A stretch of DNA of 64,000 nt. Source: Deltaproteobacteria bacterium (lineage in GTDB: Bacteria; Desulfobacterota; Syntrophobacteria; Syntrophobacterales; Syntrophobacteraceae). Below the pieces are notes generated by a model. The model was not told where the DNA came from. It saw only the letters and a list, made by a program, of their open reading frames with translations, and did no database searches. Where the stretch lies: positions 22,642-86,641 of the forward strand of contig JAJXYD010000045.1 in the NCBI GenBank assembly GCA_021780695.1, read 5' to 3'. The position numbers were made by a program, and so were the translations under genes. Below, in pieces: positions 16,893-24,603 of this stretch; position 1 is the first letter of the stretch, and each line of letters begins with the position of its first letter.

Positions 16893-18575
16893 CTAGACTG
16901 TTTTGTCTCCGCCCTCGGACGGGGATTTGGAAAACTCTTGATAAAGAGCTGAGACAAGCCTTTCACGCCTGGAATCCAGCAGCCTTCCGTTTGCCTTTCG
17001 CGCCGTTTTTGCTTCAGCGACAAAATATTGCAAAAGTATCAAATCTTCTGCCTCTACGGTGCCGGCCTTGTGTTTTATATCCGTTTGGCGAAGAAGGGCA
17101 AGAAGGCCGAAAGTATAAAGAGAAAGCGTGGTAATGCGGCGCAAAAGAAACTCTTTATCGGCGATCTGTCCTCTCGCGATTTTTTTCCCGTAGAGAAGAA
17201 TCCCGCTAAGAAGAAGGACCCTGGTTGCCCTGGCGCATCTTTTAGCCTCGTTAAGCCCCTGGCAAAGGATGCTGTTCTCATAGAGAACGGGCCATTTAGG
17301 GCCCTTGAGGAGAAGTTTTACGAGGTCGCCCGCAAGGGAGAGCACTGAGCGGCCCGAGTCTTTTAGCGATTTTGTGAGCATTCGCATGCCCCAGAGGGCG
17401 GGATAGATCGAATGGACCTCTGTTGTGCCTTCAAATACGGTTGTAACCCGAATGTCGCGCATACGTTTTTCGTAGGGCAAAGTTTTGAGGTAGCCGGCGC
17501 CGCCCGCGGTCTGGAGGGCCTCATAGGCGGTCTCCCAGGCCCGTGTGGTCCCAAAGAGCTTGCAGTGGGAAGTCTCCACAGCGGTGGTAAGAAAGGGGCT
17601 ATCCTGGAGAGCCGCCGCGGCCAGGTCGTTCATGGCCGAACTGACTGCCTCGCCCACCCGGGCACGCACGATCTTTTCCCGGATCAGCTGAAAGTCGCCG
17701 ATCGGGACCTGGAACTGTATCCGCGAAGAAGCCCGCTTTAGCATCTCGGCAGTCGAAAGGCGCATAAAAGAGGCGGAGGAGGCCCCAAGGCTGAGCCTGC
17801 CATAGTTTAGAACGCTCATGGCTATTTTGAAACCCTCCCCCGGGGTTCCCAAAAGATTTTGCCTGGGAACGCGCACCTGCTTAAACTGGACGGGAGCGGT
17901 CGAACTGGAGGTAAGTCCCATTTTGGGCATTTCTTTTCCGACCTGCACCCCTTCCCATGCCGTTTCGACAATAAAGGCGCCGATAAGGCCGGGTTGTTTG
18001 GGGTCCATCTGGGCAAAAACCGTCATGCCCCCCGCGTAGTTGGCATTGGTAATATAGGTCTTTTTGCCCGTCAGCACGTAGTGGGACTGATCCTGGCTAA
18101 GGGTCGCGGTTGTTTCGATATGCTGGGCATCCGAGCCTATACGGGGTTCGGTAAGGGCGAAGGCAAAGATCATCTGCCCGGAGGCGGCCAGGGGCAGATA
18201 TTTTTGTTTCTGCTCGGGGCTTCCAAAAAGCTGGATGGCCTTTATGCCTATGGACAGATGGGCCAGAAAGGTAAAAGCGATCGGGATATCTTGCCTTGCT
18301 ATCTCCTCGACCACTTTTAAATATTCGCACAGCTTAAGACCCTGCCCTCCATACTCGGCATCGACAGTGAGGCCGAAAAAGCCGCTTTCGGCCATTTTAT
18401 GAATTAGCTGGGCGGGCAGCACGCCGTCGGCTTCCTTTCCGGCTGCCAGGTGCTCTTTTAAAAGTTCGCTGTAGCGGCCTACAAACCGGGCGACTTTGGC
18501 TTCGTCGATATTGGGGGAACCGATCTGGAGCAGGTGGGGATCGAATTGACCCCTGTAAATTTTTTCCATTATCAT
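16893..18575 (-). CDS. acyl-CoA dehydrogenase family protein with C-terminal extension
   Basis: A 560-residue flavoprotein of the acyl-CoA dehydrogenase family, which introduces a trans-2 double bond into acyl-CoA with FAD and passes electrons to ETF. The FAD/substrate signature FAFALTEPRIGSDA and the C-terminal signature YLKTLPYEKRMRDIR...VFEGTTEVH are present; the Glu of FEG is the expected catalytic base. The last ~150 residues extend beyond the usual ~380-residue core, as in the VLCAD/ACAD9 type. ATG 18575 has GGGAG upstream; GTG 18596 is the alternative. No ETF or other beta-oxidation gene is adjacent, so chain-length specificity cannot be stated. Confidence 0.85.
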   Translation of the reverse strand: MIMEKIYRGQFDPHLLQIGSPNIDEAKVARFVGRYSELLKEHLAAGKEADGVLPAQLIHKMAESGFFGLTVDAEYGGQGLKLCEYLKVVEEIARQDIPIAFTFLAHLSIGIKAIQLFGSPEQKQKYLPLAASGQMIFAFALTEPRIGSDAQHIETTATLSQDQSHYVLTGKKTYITNANYAGGMTVFAQMDPKQPGLIGAFIVETAWEGVQVGKEMPKMGLTSSSTAPVQFKQVRVPRQNLLGTPGEGFKIAMSVLNYGRLSLGASSASFMRLSTAEMLKRASSRIQFQVPIGDFQLIREKIVRARVGEAVSSAMNDLAAAALQDSPFLTTAVETSHCKLFGTTRAWETAYEALQTAGGAGYLKTLPYEKRMRDIRVTTVFEGTTEVHSIYPALWGMRMLTKSLKDSGRSVLSLAGDLVKLLLKGPKWPVLYENSILCQGLNEAKRCARATRVLLLSGILLYGKKIARGQIADKEFLLRRITTLSLYTFGLLALLRQTDIKHKAGTVEAEDLILLQYFVAEAKTARKANGRLLDSRRERLVSALYQEFSKSPSEGGDKTV

Positions 18576-18655
18576 TTGCCCATCTCCCTTGTGCACCGAA
18601 AACCTTACCAGGCGGGAAAATTCCCGTGGATCAGGCCCCCGGCAACAGCTGCTTA

Positions 18656-19783
18656 TTAAGGGACGGCAAATCGCAGAGCCCCATCGGCATCCACGACTCC
18701 GCTCACTTTGCCGTCATGAAAAAAGACATAGTCAAATTTATAGGACCACCGGTTCCCATGAACCGCGGTTGGGGTCCCCTGGACGGCCAGTACATCATCA
18801 GGGGTAGAACCCTTTGAGAAAAAAAGAGCGCGTTTCCCCTTGGCCACCGGAACCGAAGGCAAGAGGAGCATTTTAAGGTTTCCGAAGTAATTGTCGTATC
18901 CCACTACGAGGCCGTTTTCAAAGATAAGCTCGGCAAAACCGTAATACCAGCAGTTTTGTTTAATGCGCGTAGGGGTCCCCTGGACCTCGATCACCCGCTG
19001 TTCGCTGGAGCCGAGTGTAATGAAGGGGGGGGAAGGACCCGCGGGAGAGCCGGGGATAAGTTTTACGCGCAGGGAGCCGTCGAAATTGTTGTACCCGCAG
19101 ACCCGTCCGTTATTGAAATGGACGGCCGAGACTCCGTAAAACCATGTAGAGCCCTGGATTCTTGTGGGTGGTCCCTGGATGTGGAGCACTTTCGCATGGC
19201 TGGAGCCAAGAGTGAAAAAGCCCCTGACCGCAGGGAGGCCGGGGGGGGCGGGGCGCATCACTTCGGAGGGAAGAGGTTTTTTCACTTTTGCCGCTCCCTG
19301 ATTTTTTTTAGAAGGCGGATGGGGGCTCAAGGCCGGCACGCGGATACGGGGATCGGGAGAGATGTAGGCGGTTAAAGGAAAGAAGAACAACACGACCAAC
19401 ATTGCGGCGGCAAGGAACGGAACGGCATGCCTTTGGGTCCCTAGGCGGGAGTAGAAAAGGGAGAGGGACCGGGAGCGCGGTTTAGGGCCGGGGGGCGGAT
19501 CGGGCGCGGGGTCAGCAGGTCTAACACGGCTGGAATGGCTCCTGGAGACGTGGGGCTTTTGGGAGGCCGTCCCCCAGGTCCTTGAGATGCGCCGGTATGC
19601 CTCGTCGATTTCCATGAATTTTTTTTCCGCCAGCGCCCGTGCTACGTAGGAATCCATCCGATGGCGGTCGGGGTGCCACTTTTTGGCCAGGCTCCGGTAT
19701 GCCCTTTTAACCTCGGAAGGTTCGGCGCCAGGCTCGAGCCCAAGAGCCCGAAAATCGTCTTCCACTTGAACATCGTGTCCCAT
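18656..19783 (-). CDS. membrane-anchored J-domain protein with three tandem repeats
   Basis: A 375-residue protein. Residues 9-70 form a J domain with the HPD signature at 37-39 (KKWHPDRHR), expected to stimulate an Hsp70 ATPase. A Pro-rich linker leads to one hydrophobic segment at ~120-141. The remaining part holds three ~54-residue repeats (about 189-242, 254-307 and 321-374). Each has the pattern LGSS-x3-V-x2-QG-PT-I, then WxYG, F-NG-V-GY-N and G-L. The J domain would be cytoplasmic and the repeats periplasmic. The repeats resemble small beta-rich modules seen in other deltaproteobacterial proteins; their function is unknown to me. It is separated from the acyl-CoA dehydrogenase start by 80 bp. 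Confidence 0.7.
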   Translation of the reverse strand: MGHDVQVEDDFRALGLEPGAEPSEVKRAYRSLAKKWHPDRHRMDSYVARALAEKKFMEIDEAYRRISRTWGTASQKPHVSRSHSSRVRPADPAPDPPPGPKPRSRSLSLFYSRLGTQRHAVPFLAAAMLVVLFFFPLTAYISPDPRIRVPALSPHPPSKKNQGAAKVKKPLPSEVMRPAPPGLPAVRGFFTLGSSHAKVLHIQGPPTRIQGSTWFYGVSAVHFNNGRVCGYNNFDGSLRVKLIPGSPAGPSPPFITLGSSEQRVIEVQGTPTRIKQNCWYYGFAELIFENGLVVGYDNYFGNLKMLLLPSVPVAKGKRALFFSKGSTPDDVLAVQGTPTAVHGNRWSYKFDYVFFHDGKVSGVVDADGALRFAVP

Positions 19784-20008
19784 GGGTCAGAGGATCCCCG
19801 TTGCATTATCTGCCTGAGAGCGGGAGGCGGGGAGCGCGGATTATTTCGCTTTCCGCCTCACGGCCCATTTCCGATTGAAAAACAGATATATACCATTTGC
19901 ATTCGAGGCTGTATAATCCAAAAGAGCGGCGTTTCCCAGTCGCTTGGCCAATAAACATTTAAGAAAACGGTTACTATGACCGATAAGATTGCAAAGGCGG
20001 AAACCCTT

Positions 20009-20251
20009 ATGCTCATACTGACCAGAAAAACGGGCGAGTCGATTCTGATTGGCGAGGATGTCGAGATAACGATTACCTCCATCGATCAGAACAAGGTGCG
20101 GGTGGGAATCAAAAGTCCCGCGCACGTCCCTATCTACAGGGAAGAGCTATACCGAAAAATTCAGAAGGAAAACCGAGCTGCAGCCCTAATTGGCAGAGAC
20201 GAATTCGAAAATCTGCTCGACGCTTATACCGGGGGTCGGCGGGGCGACTGA
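20009..20251 (+). CDS. csrA: carbon storage regulator CsrA
   Basis: An 80-residue RNA-binding protein. MLILTRKTGESILIGEDVEI at the N-terminus and KVRVGIKSPAHVPIYREELY are the canonical CsrA strands, including the first-strand Leu-Thr-Arg and the VPIYREE stretch with its conserved Arg that form the RNA-binding face. It represses translation by binding GGA motifs in leader RNAs. The ATG at 20009 is chosen from homology; an upstream in-frame ATG at 19976 would add 11 atypical residues. It is followed after 36 bp by fliW, whose product antagonises CsrA. Confidence 0.95.
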   Translation: MLILTRKTGESILIGEDVEITITSIDQNKVRVGIKSPAHVPIYREELYRKIQKENRAAALIGRDEFENLLDAYTGGRRGD

Positions 20252-20287
20252 CAGACCGGGGGAAAGTTTTTGTATCGAGGAGTTTTC

Positions 20288-20713
20288 ATGCAGGTTAAAA
20301 CCTCCCGTTTTGGAACAATCGAAATAGCAGAAAAAGATATTATCAACTTTCCCTGGGGGATCCCGGGTTTTGAAAATCTCAAGAGCTTTGTCCTGCTCGA
20401 GTATAAAGACGGTCCTTTCCAGTGGCTCCAGTCGATAGAAGAGCCCGGCGTTGCATTCGTGGTTTGCGCGCCCGATTTCCTGGGCATGGTCTATTCGGCC
20501 CCGGAGGCAAAAAAGAGGCTGATCTGTCTTCAAAGAGAAGAAGACCTGATAGTGTTAAATATTGTGTCTTTTAATCGTGAGACCAAAGCGATTTATTTCC
20601 ACGTTAAAAGTCCTCTTCTCTTCAATGTCGCCCAAAAAATCGGCTATCAATGGACAATGGAAACCGATGAAATCAAGGGACATCTGATAATGCCCCCGGT
20701 CTCGCACCCCTAG
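20288..20713 (+). CDS. fliW: flagellar assembly factor FliW
   Basis: A 141-residue FliW-family protein (MQVKTSRFGTIEI, INFPWGIPGFENLKSFVLLE, FQWLQSIEEPGVAFVV). FliW binds CsrA and releases it when flagellin is secreted, tying flagellin translation to hook completion. GAGGAG at 20277-20282 precedes the ATG. No flagellin or hook-associated gene (flgK, flgL), the usual neighbours, is present; the next gene is an EEP-family hydrolase after 246 bp in which I see nothing definite. Confidence 0.93.
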   Translation: MQVKTSRFGTIEIAEKDIINFPWGIPGFENLKSFVLLEYKDGPFQWLQSIEEPGVAFVVCAPDFLGMVYSAPEAKKRLICLQREEDLIVLNIVSFNRETKAIYFHVKSPLLFNVAQKIGYQWTMETDEIKGHLIMPPVSHP

Positions 20714-20959
20714 GAGCAACGGCCGCGGGAGCAGGCAAAATCCAGCAAGCGCCAAAACCCGGAAAATCCAACGCGAAAAGACCCACCAAGAGCACTTCGG
20801 GCTATTTTACCAGTTCCCGGAGCCCAGGACCCGCACTGGTTTTGACCTGGATTCAATCCCAATCGGAAAGCCCTTCTTGCCGGAGCGTTTTTTTTGGATT
20901 AGTATTAATAAGAGGGCGTTGGTTATGAATTCCATCTTATTTTTCCTCTGTCCATTCTT

Positions 20960-21721
20960 ATGAGTATAATGATGAGAAGACCCCATACGGTAACTGAGGA
21001 CGGCGACTTTTCGGTAGCAAGCTATAACATTCACCTCTACAGGGGAATCGACGGCGTGCTCGATCCCGAACGCGTAGCCCGAGTAATCAAGGAATTGAGA
21101 TCCGAGATCGTGGGACTACAGGAAATCGATTCGGTTTTTTTTAAGAGCGGGAAGTGTGCCGACCTGCTCTCTGAAAAAGCGGGCATGGAAGTGGTCCTTG
21201 GACCCTCGAGACGGCGGCGGCGCGCCAGTTTTGGAAACGCCCTGGTTACCTCTTTCCAGGTACAGGATGTAAGATATATAGATTTAAGCCTGGCCGGAAG
21301 GCGCCCAAGGGGCGCGCTCGACGTCGATTTGCTGGTAAAAGGCGAAACCATCCGGGTAATAGTGGCTCACCTCGGCCTGGGACTGGGGGAGCGCCGCATG
21401 CAAATCCGGCGTCTGCTCGAAGTTTTTTGCTCGGAGCGCGACCGAATGGAGATCATGCTGGGCGATTTCAACGAATGGGTGCCGATGGTAAACCTGCATC
21501 ATGTTCATAATTTTTTCGGCAAATCCCCCACTCTTAGAACTTTTCCCTCATTCATGCCGGTTTTGCCCCTCGATAGGATCTGGGTAAGACCCTCGGAATC
21601 CCTGGTGAGCCTTTCCACACATAGGACGCCCCTTAGCCGAATGGCCTCGGATCATTTGCCCTTAAGGGCCGTTGTTACCCGGGAGCCAAAGGACAAGGCC
21701 ATTGGCTTTGCCTACAGCTAA
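20960..21721 (+). CDS. endonuclease/exonuclease/phosphatase (EEP) family hydrolase
   Basis: A 253-residue metal-dependent phosphodiesterase-fold protein. The EEP active-site pattern is visible in order: SYNIHLYRGIDG, GLQEID (metal-binding Glu), DFNEW and SDHLPL (catalytic Asp-His). There is no signal peptide. Relatives act on DNA, phosphoinositides or other phosphodiesters, so the substrate is open. No clear ribosome site precedes the ATG at 20960, and starts 9 or 12 bases downstream are possible. It stands alone, convergent with the methyltransferase gene. Confidence 0.8.
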   Translation: MSIMMRRPHTVTEDGDFSVASYNIHLYRGIDGVLDPERVARVIKELRSEIVGLQEIDSVFFKSGKCADLLSEKAGMEVVLGPSRRRRRASFGNALVTSFQVQDVRYIDLSLAGRRPRGALDVDLLVKGETIRVIVAHLGLGLGERRMQIRRLLEVFCSERDRMEIMLGDFNEWVPMVNLHHVHNFFGKSPTLRTFPSFMPVLPLDRIWVRPSESLVSLSTHRTPLSRMASDHLPLRAVVTREPKDKAIGFAYS

Positions 21722-21857
21722 GAACTCTTAGGAGGTTCCGGCCTCAAGGCAAAAAGAGGCCGTATCGAAGGGAGTCGATGTTGTAAGAGGTTGCCCCCGA
21801 CTGTTCTATTACCCGGAAAACTGCCCCGATGAGGGGTGGAAGTGAGGGCGGATTGCC

Positions 21858-22502
21858 TCAGGTGCCTTTCTTTTCGTAAACGACGATTTTTACCGCTCCG
21901 AGCAAAGCCCTATGGGTAGTGATTGTTTCAAGTTGAAAAGATTGCAGAAATTGTTCGATTCCCCCGTTTCTTATAAAACGGACAAAGTTTCTAAAGTGAT
22001 CCCGCCCGGCAGCCTTTTCCACAAGCCCCATCAGCGAGAGCCCCAGGCCCGAGCCCCTGTCATTTAGCCCTGCGTAATCCAAAACGATGAGTTTACCGCC
22101 CGGGGTTAGAACCCGCAAAATTTCGCCGGCTACGGCGGTGCTCATTTTGCGCTCCATTTCGTGCAGGGCCAGGCTGATGGTGACGCAGTCGAAACAGGAG
22201 GATTGAAAGGGCATATCTTCCGCATTTGCGTGGAAATAAGTCAGGGCTGCCGGGCTTTTGCGGCGAGCCATGGCAAGCATGGAGGGCGAAAGGTCTATTC
22301 CGGTTGCCTCGAAGCCGGCTTTTTCAAGCATTCTCGCCTGTTCTCCCGTTCCGCAGGCCACATCGAGAATGCGACTACATTTTTGACTTCTTGCGGCCCG
22401 CACGATTCCTCTTCGAGCGGTCTTTAAAAAAGAAGCCGTCAGGAAATCATAGAAAGGTGCGGCCATGGCATAGAAATCGGGTCTTGGAGCCGCCTGCCTC
22501 AT
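21858..22502 (-). CDS. class I SAM-dependent methyltransferase
   Basis: About 214 residues with the Rossmann methyltransferase motif I ILDVACGTGEQARMLEKAG, motif II GIDLSPSMLAMAR, and a UbiE-like FDCVTISLALHEME. The C-terminus is consistent with small-molecule (ubiquinone/menaquinone-like) methyltransferases, but no quinone or other biosynthesis gene is adjacent. The ATG at 22502 is used; a TTG at 22508 adds two residues, and neither has a strong ribosome site. Confidence 0.8.
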   Translation of the reverse strand: MRQAAPRPDFYAMAAPFYDFLTASFLKTARRGIVRAARSQKCSRILDVACGTGEQARMLEKAGFEATGIDLSPSMLAMARRKSPAALTYFHANAEDMPFQSSCFDCVTISLALHEMERKMSTAVAGEILRVLTPGGKLIVLDYAGLNDRGSGLGLSLMGLVEKAAGRDHFRNFVRFIRNGGIEQFLQSFQLETITTHRALLGAVKIVVYEKKGT

Positions 22503-22688
22503 AGGCAAATACCCAGGAAGTCTAAAATTTTGTGTTTTTCCACTCTATTGACGGTGGTTTTCCCTTCCGGGTAAAATTTTTGCACCTGCACCCGCCAGCC
22601 CAGAGGTCTGGGACCGTTAGGCCGGCAACTATTCTTCCCCGTCCATGCCTGCTTTCCGCCATGGTCATTTCGACGTGAGGCCATACTT

Positions 22689-23000
22689 CTACAAATGCCC
22701 CAGAAGACGCATGCGCTCATCGCGGGCGGCCAGGCGTTCACTTTCGAGTTCCGCACGGACAAGCCTCAGGGAATCGAGTTCGGTTTGCGCCGCCTGCCGC
22801 AGTTGGCCGTCGGGGTTGCTCATTTGCCTTTTAAGAGTTCCCGCGCGAAGGGAAGACTCCCTTATCCTGGCCAGCACATCGAGTTCTCTGGTCGTAAAAA
22901 GCCTCTTTTTGTCCGCACAGCTAAGACCCGGAAAAGTTTCGGAAATATTATCTTCGCAGGCGCAGCATCCCAGGTTTTCTTCGGCTCTTTCTTTTTCCAT
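22689..23000 (-). CDS. small Cys-rich helical protein, unknown function
   Basis: A 103-residue protein. The ATG at 23000 has GGAGG about 7 nt upstream, good evidence that it is translated. The N-terminus carries four cysteines (CCAC at 12-15, then SC near residue 28), which could bind metal. The rest is a charged, probably coiled-coil helix (LDVLARIRESSLRAG, LRQAAQTELDSLRL, RLAARDERMRLL). The helical arrangement resembles small regulator-like or MerR-tail proteins, but I recognise no family. It is divergent from the lipoprotein gene, with 84 bp between starts. Confidence 0.55.
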   Translation of the reverse strand: MEKERAEENLGCCACEDNISETFPGLSCADKKRLFTTRELDVLARIRESSLRAGTLKRQMSNPDGQLRQAAQTELDSLRLVRAELESERLAARDERMRLLGHL

Positions 23001-23084
23001 GAGATTGCCTCCACTATGAATTATATTGAATTTATTATTTTCTATATAATAATGCCTGCCATCCAAACGATAAAGGAAACGAAT

Positions 23085-23429
23085 GTGAGAAAAACAAGTT
23101 TTGCGATATTGTCAGTGCTGGTTGCGCTCTCCTGCTTTTCCTGCATGCCCGAAATACAACCCATCCTGAAGCCTCGGACGGTTTCAATAGATCAAAGAAT
23201 AGCCGAGCAGGAAAAATGGCTCAATCAGTATATCGCAGACAAGACGATTCCTGCCCCTAAGGCCAAAATCTTACGGAACAAGGTCGAGAAAATAAAGGCA
23301 AAGTATAAAAAGCTTCAAGCCGCGGGCAAGCTTACCCCCGAGCAATCCCGGTCTATAAACAAAATGCTGGATGACACCAGTGATCAGATTTTTCGCAGCA
23401 CTAAAAAGCAAAAAAAAGCTATACCTTAG
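23085..23429 (+). CDS. small putative lipoprotein, unknown function
   Basis: A 114-residue protein. The GTG at 23085 follows AAGGAAACGA. The N-terminus MRKTSFAILSVLVALSCFSC is a signal peptide with a Cys that could be lipidated; the lipobox is imperfect (VALSC or CFSC). The mature part is a Lys/Gln-rich helical protein with two similar ILRNKVEKIKAKYKKLQ- and SRSINKMLDDTSDQI-like segments and the motif KLTPEQSRSINKMLD. No function is assigned. Its stop overlaps the stop of the convergent DUF2233 gene by 4 bp. Confidence 0.5.
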   Translation: MRKTSFAILSVLVALSCFSCMPEIQPILKPRTVSIDQRIAEQEKWLNQYIADKTIPAPKAKILRNKVEKIKAKYKKLQAAGKLTPEQSRSINKMLDDTSDQIFRSTKKQKKAIP

Positions 23430-24262
23430 CGAGTTTTTTTGACTATCCCGATCACATTGGGTACGGGCAGAGAAAATTTTAGAGAATCCTTTTGAAGCCC
23501 ATCCAGGGTGCAGTATCTTTCCATGCCCATCCTGGGCGTGGAAAGATAGAGTGCTGCCTGTGGTCCGCCCTCGAGATACATTGCGCTCTTGAGAGCGAGG
23601 GGAAGAGAGAGCAAAATTTGTATGAAATCGTGAACCGAACCGGGAGTTGTGCAGAAAAGAAAGAGGATGTTTCCTCCGGAGTCCATTCCAAGGGCCAGAC
23701 AGCCCCATTTGGCCTCCTGCTCATTCCATACATTTTCCCCTTTGCACGAAATCATCCTTATGGACTGCACGAAGGAGCGGTATTTGGTGCGCAGGTCGTT
23801 AAAATCCCCACACTCTCGATCGATTAGTTGTACGGACGGCAGGTCTTTTCCCACGGGATTAAACGCCAGGACGGCATTGTCGCGACTTAGCCTGGGGTTG
23901 TTTACGTGGTTGAAGTTTTTCATAAAGTCTATGCTGGTCAAACCGTCTTTTTGAAACATCGAGGCGTTTACGGCCGCCACCAGATGGTTTTCCAGTGCCC
24001 AATCCTTTACCGAAAGAGACTTTTTTCCAAGCTGGGAGGCGCAAAGAAGTTTGAAGGAATAATATGCGGGGTCGATTTTTACAATGGTAACGGCGTAGTT
24101 GGTGCCGTTCAAAGCCGCCCGGCATTCGGCTACATGCAATCCCTTGTCGGCTTTTTTCCATGCGATCGGCAAAGCGGCTGAAACGGGCCCGGCAAAGAAC
24201 AATACCAAGCCGCATACGATCAGTTTTAAACAGAGCCCGGTAAACCGGAGATGTAGTCGCAT
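23426..24262 (-). CDS. DUF2233/phosphodiester glycosidase (NAGPA) family exported protein
   Basis: A 278-residue protein with a cleavable signal peptide (VCGLVLFFAGPVSA just before the mature ALPIAW). The body matches the NAGPA/DUF2233 family: VAAVNASMFQKDGLTSIDFM, WGCLALGMDSGGNILFLFC and SAMYLEGGPQAALYL, the last two carrying the conserved Asp/Gly-rich active-site region. Family members cleave phosphodiester-linked sugars, but most bacterial ones lack a known substrate. The ATG at 24262 is preferred because it starts the signal peptide; an upstream TTG is less likely. Confidence 0.75.
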   Translation of the reverse strand: MRLHLRFTGLCLKLIVCGLVLFFAGPVSAALPIAWKKADKGLHVAECRAALNGTNYAVTIVKIDPAYYSFKLLCASQLGKKSLSVKDWALENHLVAAVNASMFQKDGLTSIDFMKNFNHVNNPRLSRDNAVLAFNPVGKDLPSVQLIDRECGDFNDLRTKYRSFVQSIRMISCKGENVWNEQEAKWGCLALGMDSGGNILFLFCTTPGSVHDFIQILLSLPLALKSAMYLEGGPQAALYLSTPRMGMERYCTLDGLQKDSLKFSLPVPNVIGIVKKTR

Positions 24263-24603
24263 GGCAAATCCAGGCTTAGAATGGCAAGGGAGCCTGTCTT
24301 TTATCTTTGTGGGGGCTCCGGCCCACAGCAACTTTAAGCCGTTACCGAAACAATAATAGCATCAAATTCGGTTTGGGGTCCATTTTTTGGACCTTCATTT
24401 TATAAGAGCCGATTTGTACTATGTTTGCAACAACTAAAAAAATCGGAGATTACATAGAGACGAGGTGGAATTTGAATTTTTGCTTTCCTTGCGGCAGATA
24501 ACTCAGAGAGGGAACAAAAGAATCCTGCGATAAATTATTCTCCGGCGGGCTCACGGGTTTTAGCCCCTAAGACCCGCCGGAGATCGGCACTACCAATGTT
24601 TGG
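24263..24603. other. intergenic region between clpB and the DUF2233 gene
   Basis: These 341 bp lie downstream of clpB (minus strand) and upstream of the DUF2233 start. They contain one strong hairpin (see the terminator at 24539-24583) and otherwise AT-rich sequence around 24400-24480, where the DUF2233 promoter should lie. No ORF or RNA gene was recognised. Confidence 0.4.
24539..24583 (-). terminator. putative terminator of the dnaK-dnaJ-clpB unit
   Basis: TCTCCGGCGGG at 24539-24549 pairs perfectly with CCCGCCGGAGA at 24573-24583 just after the clpB stop. The minus-strand sequence after it is T-rich (GAATAATTTAT) rather than a pure T-run, so termination strength is uncertain. Confidence 0.5.

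Noticed and set aside
22695..23084. N-terminal extension of the small lipoprotein to 244 residues
   Set aside because: The extension is antisense to the Cys-rich small protein; the GTG at 23085 has a ribosome site and begins a signal peptide.
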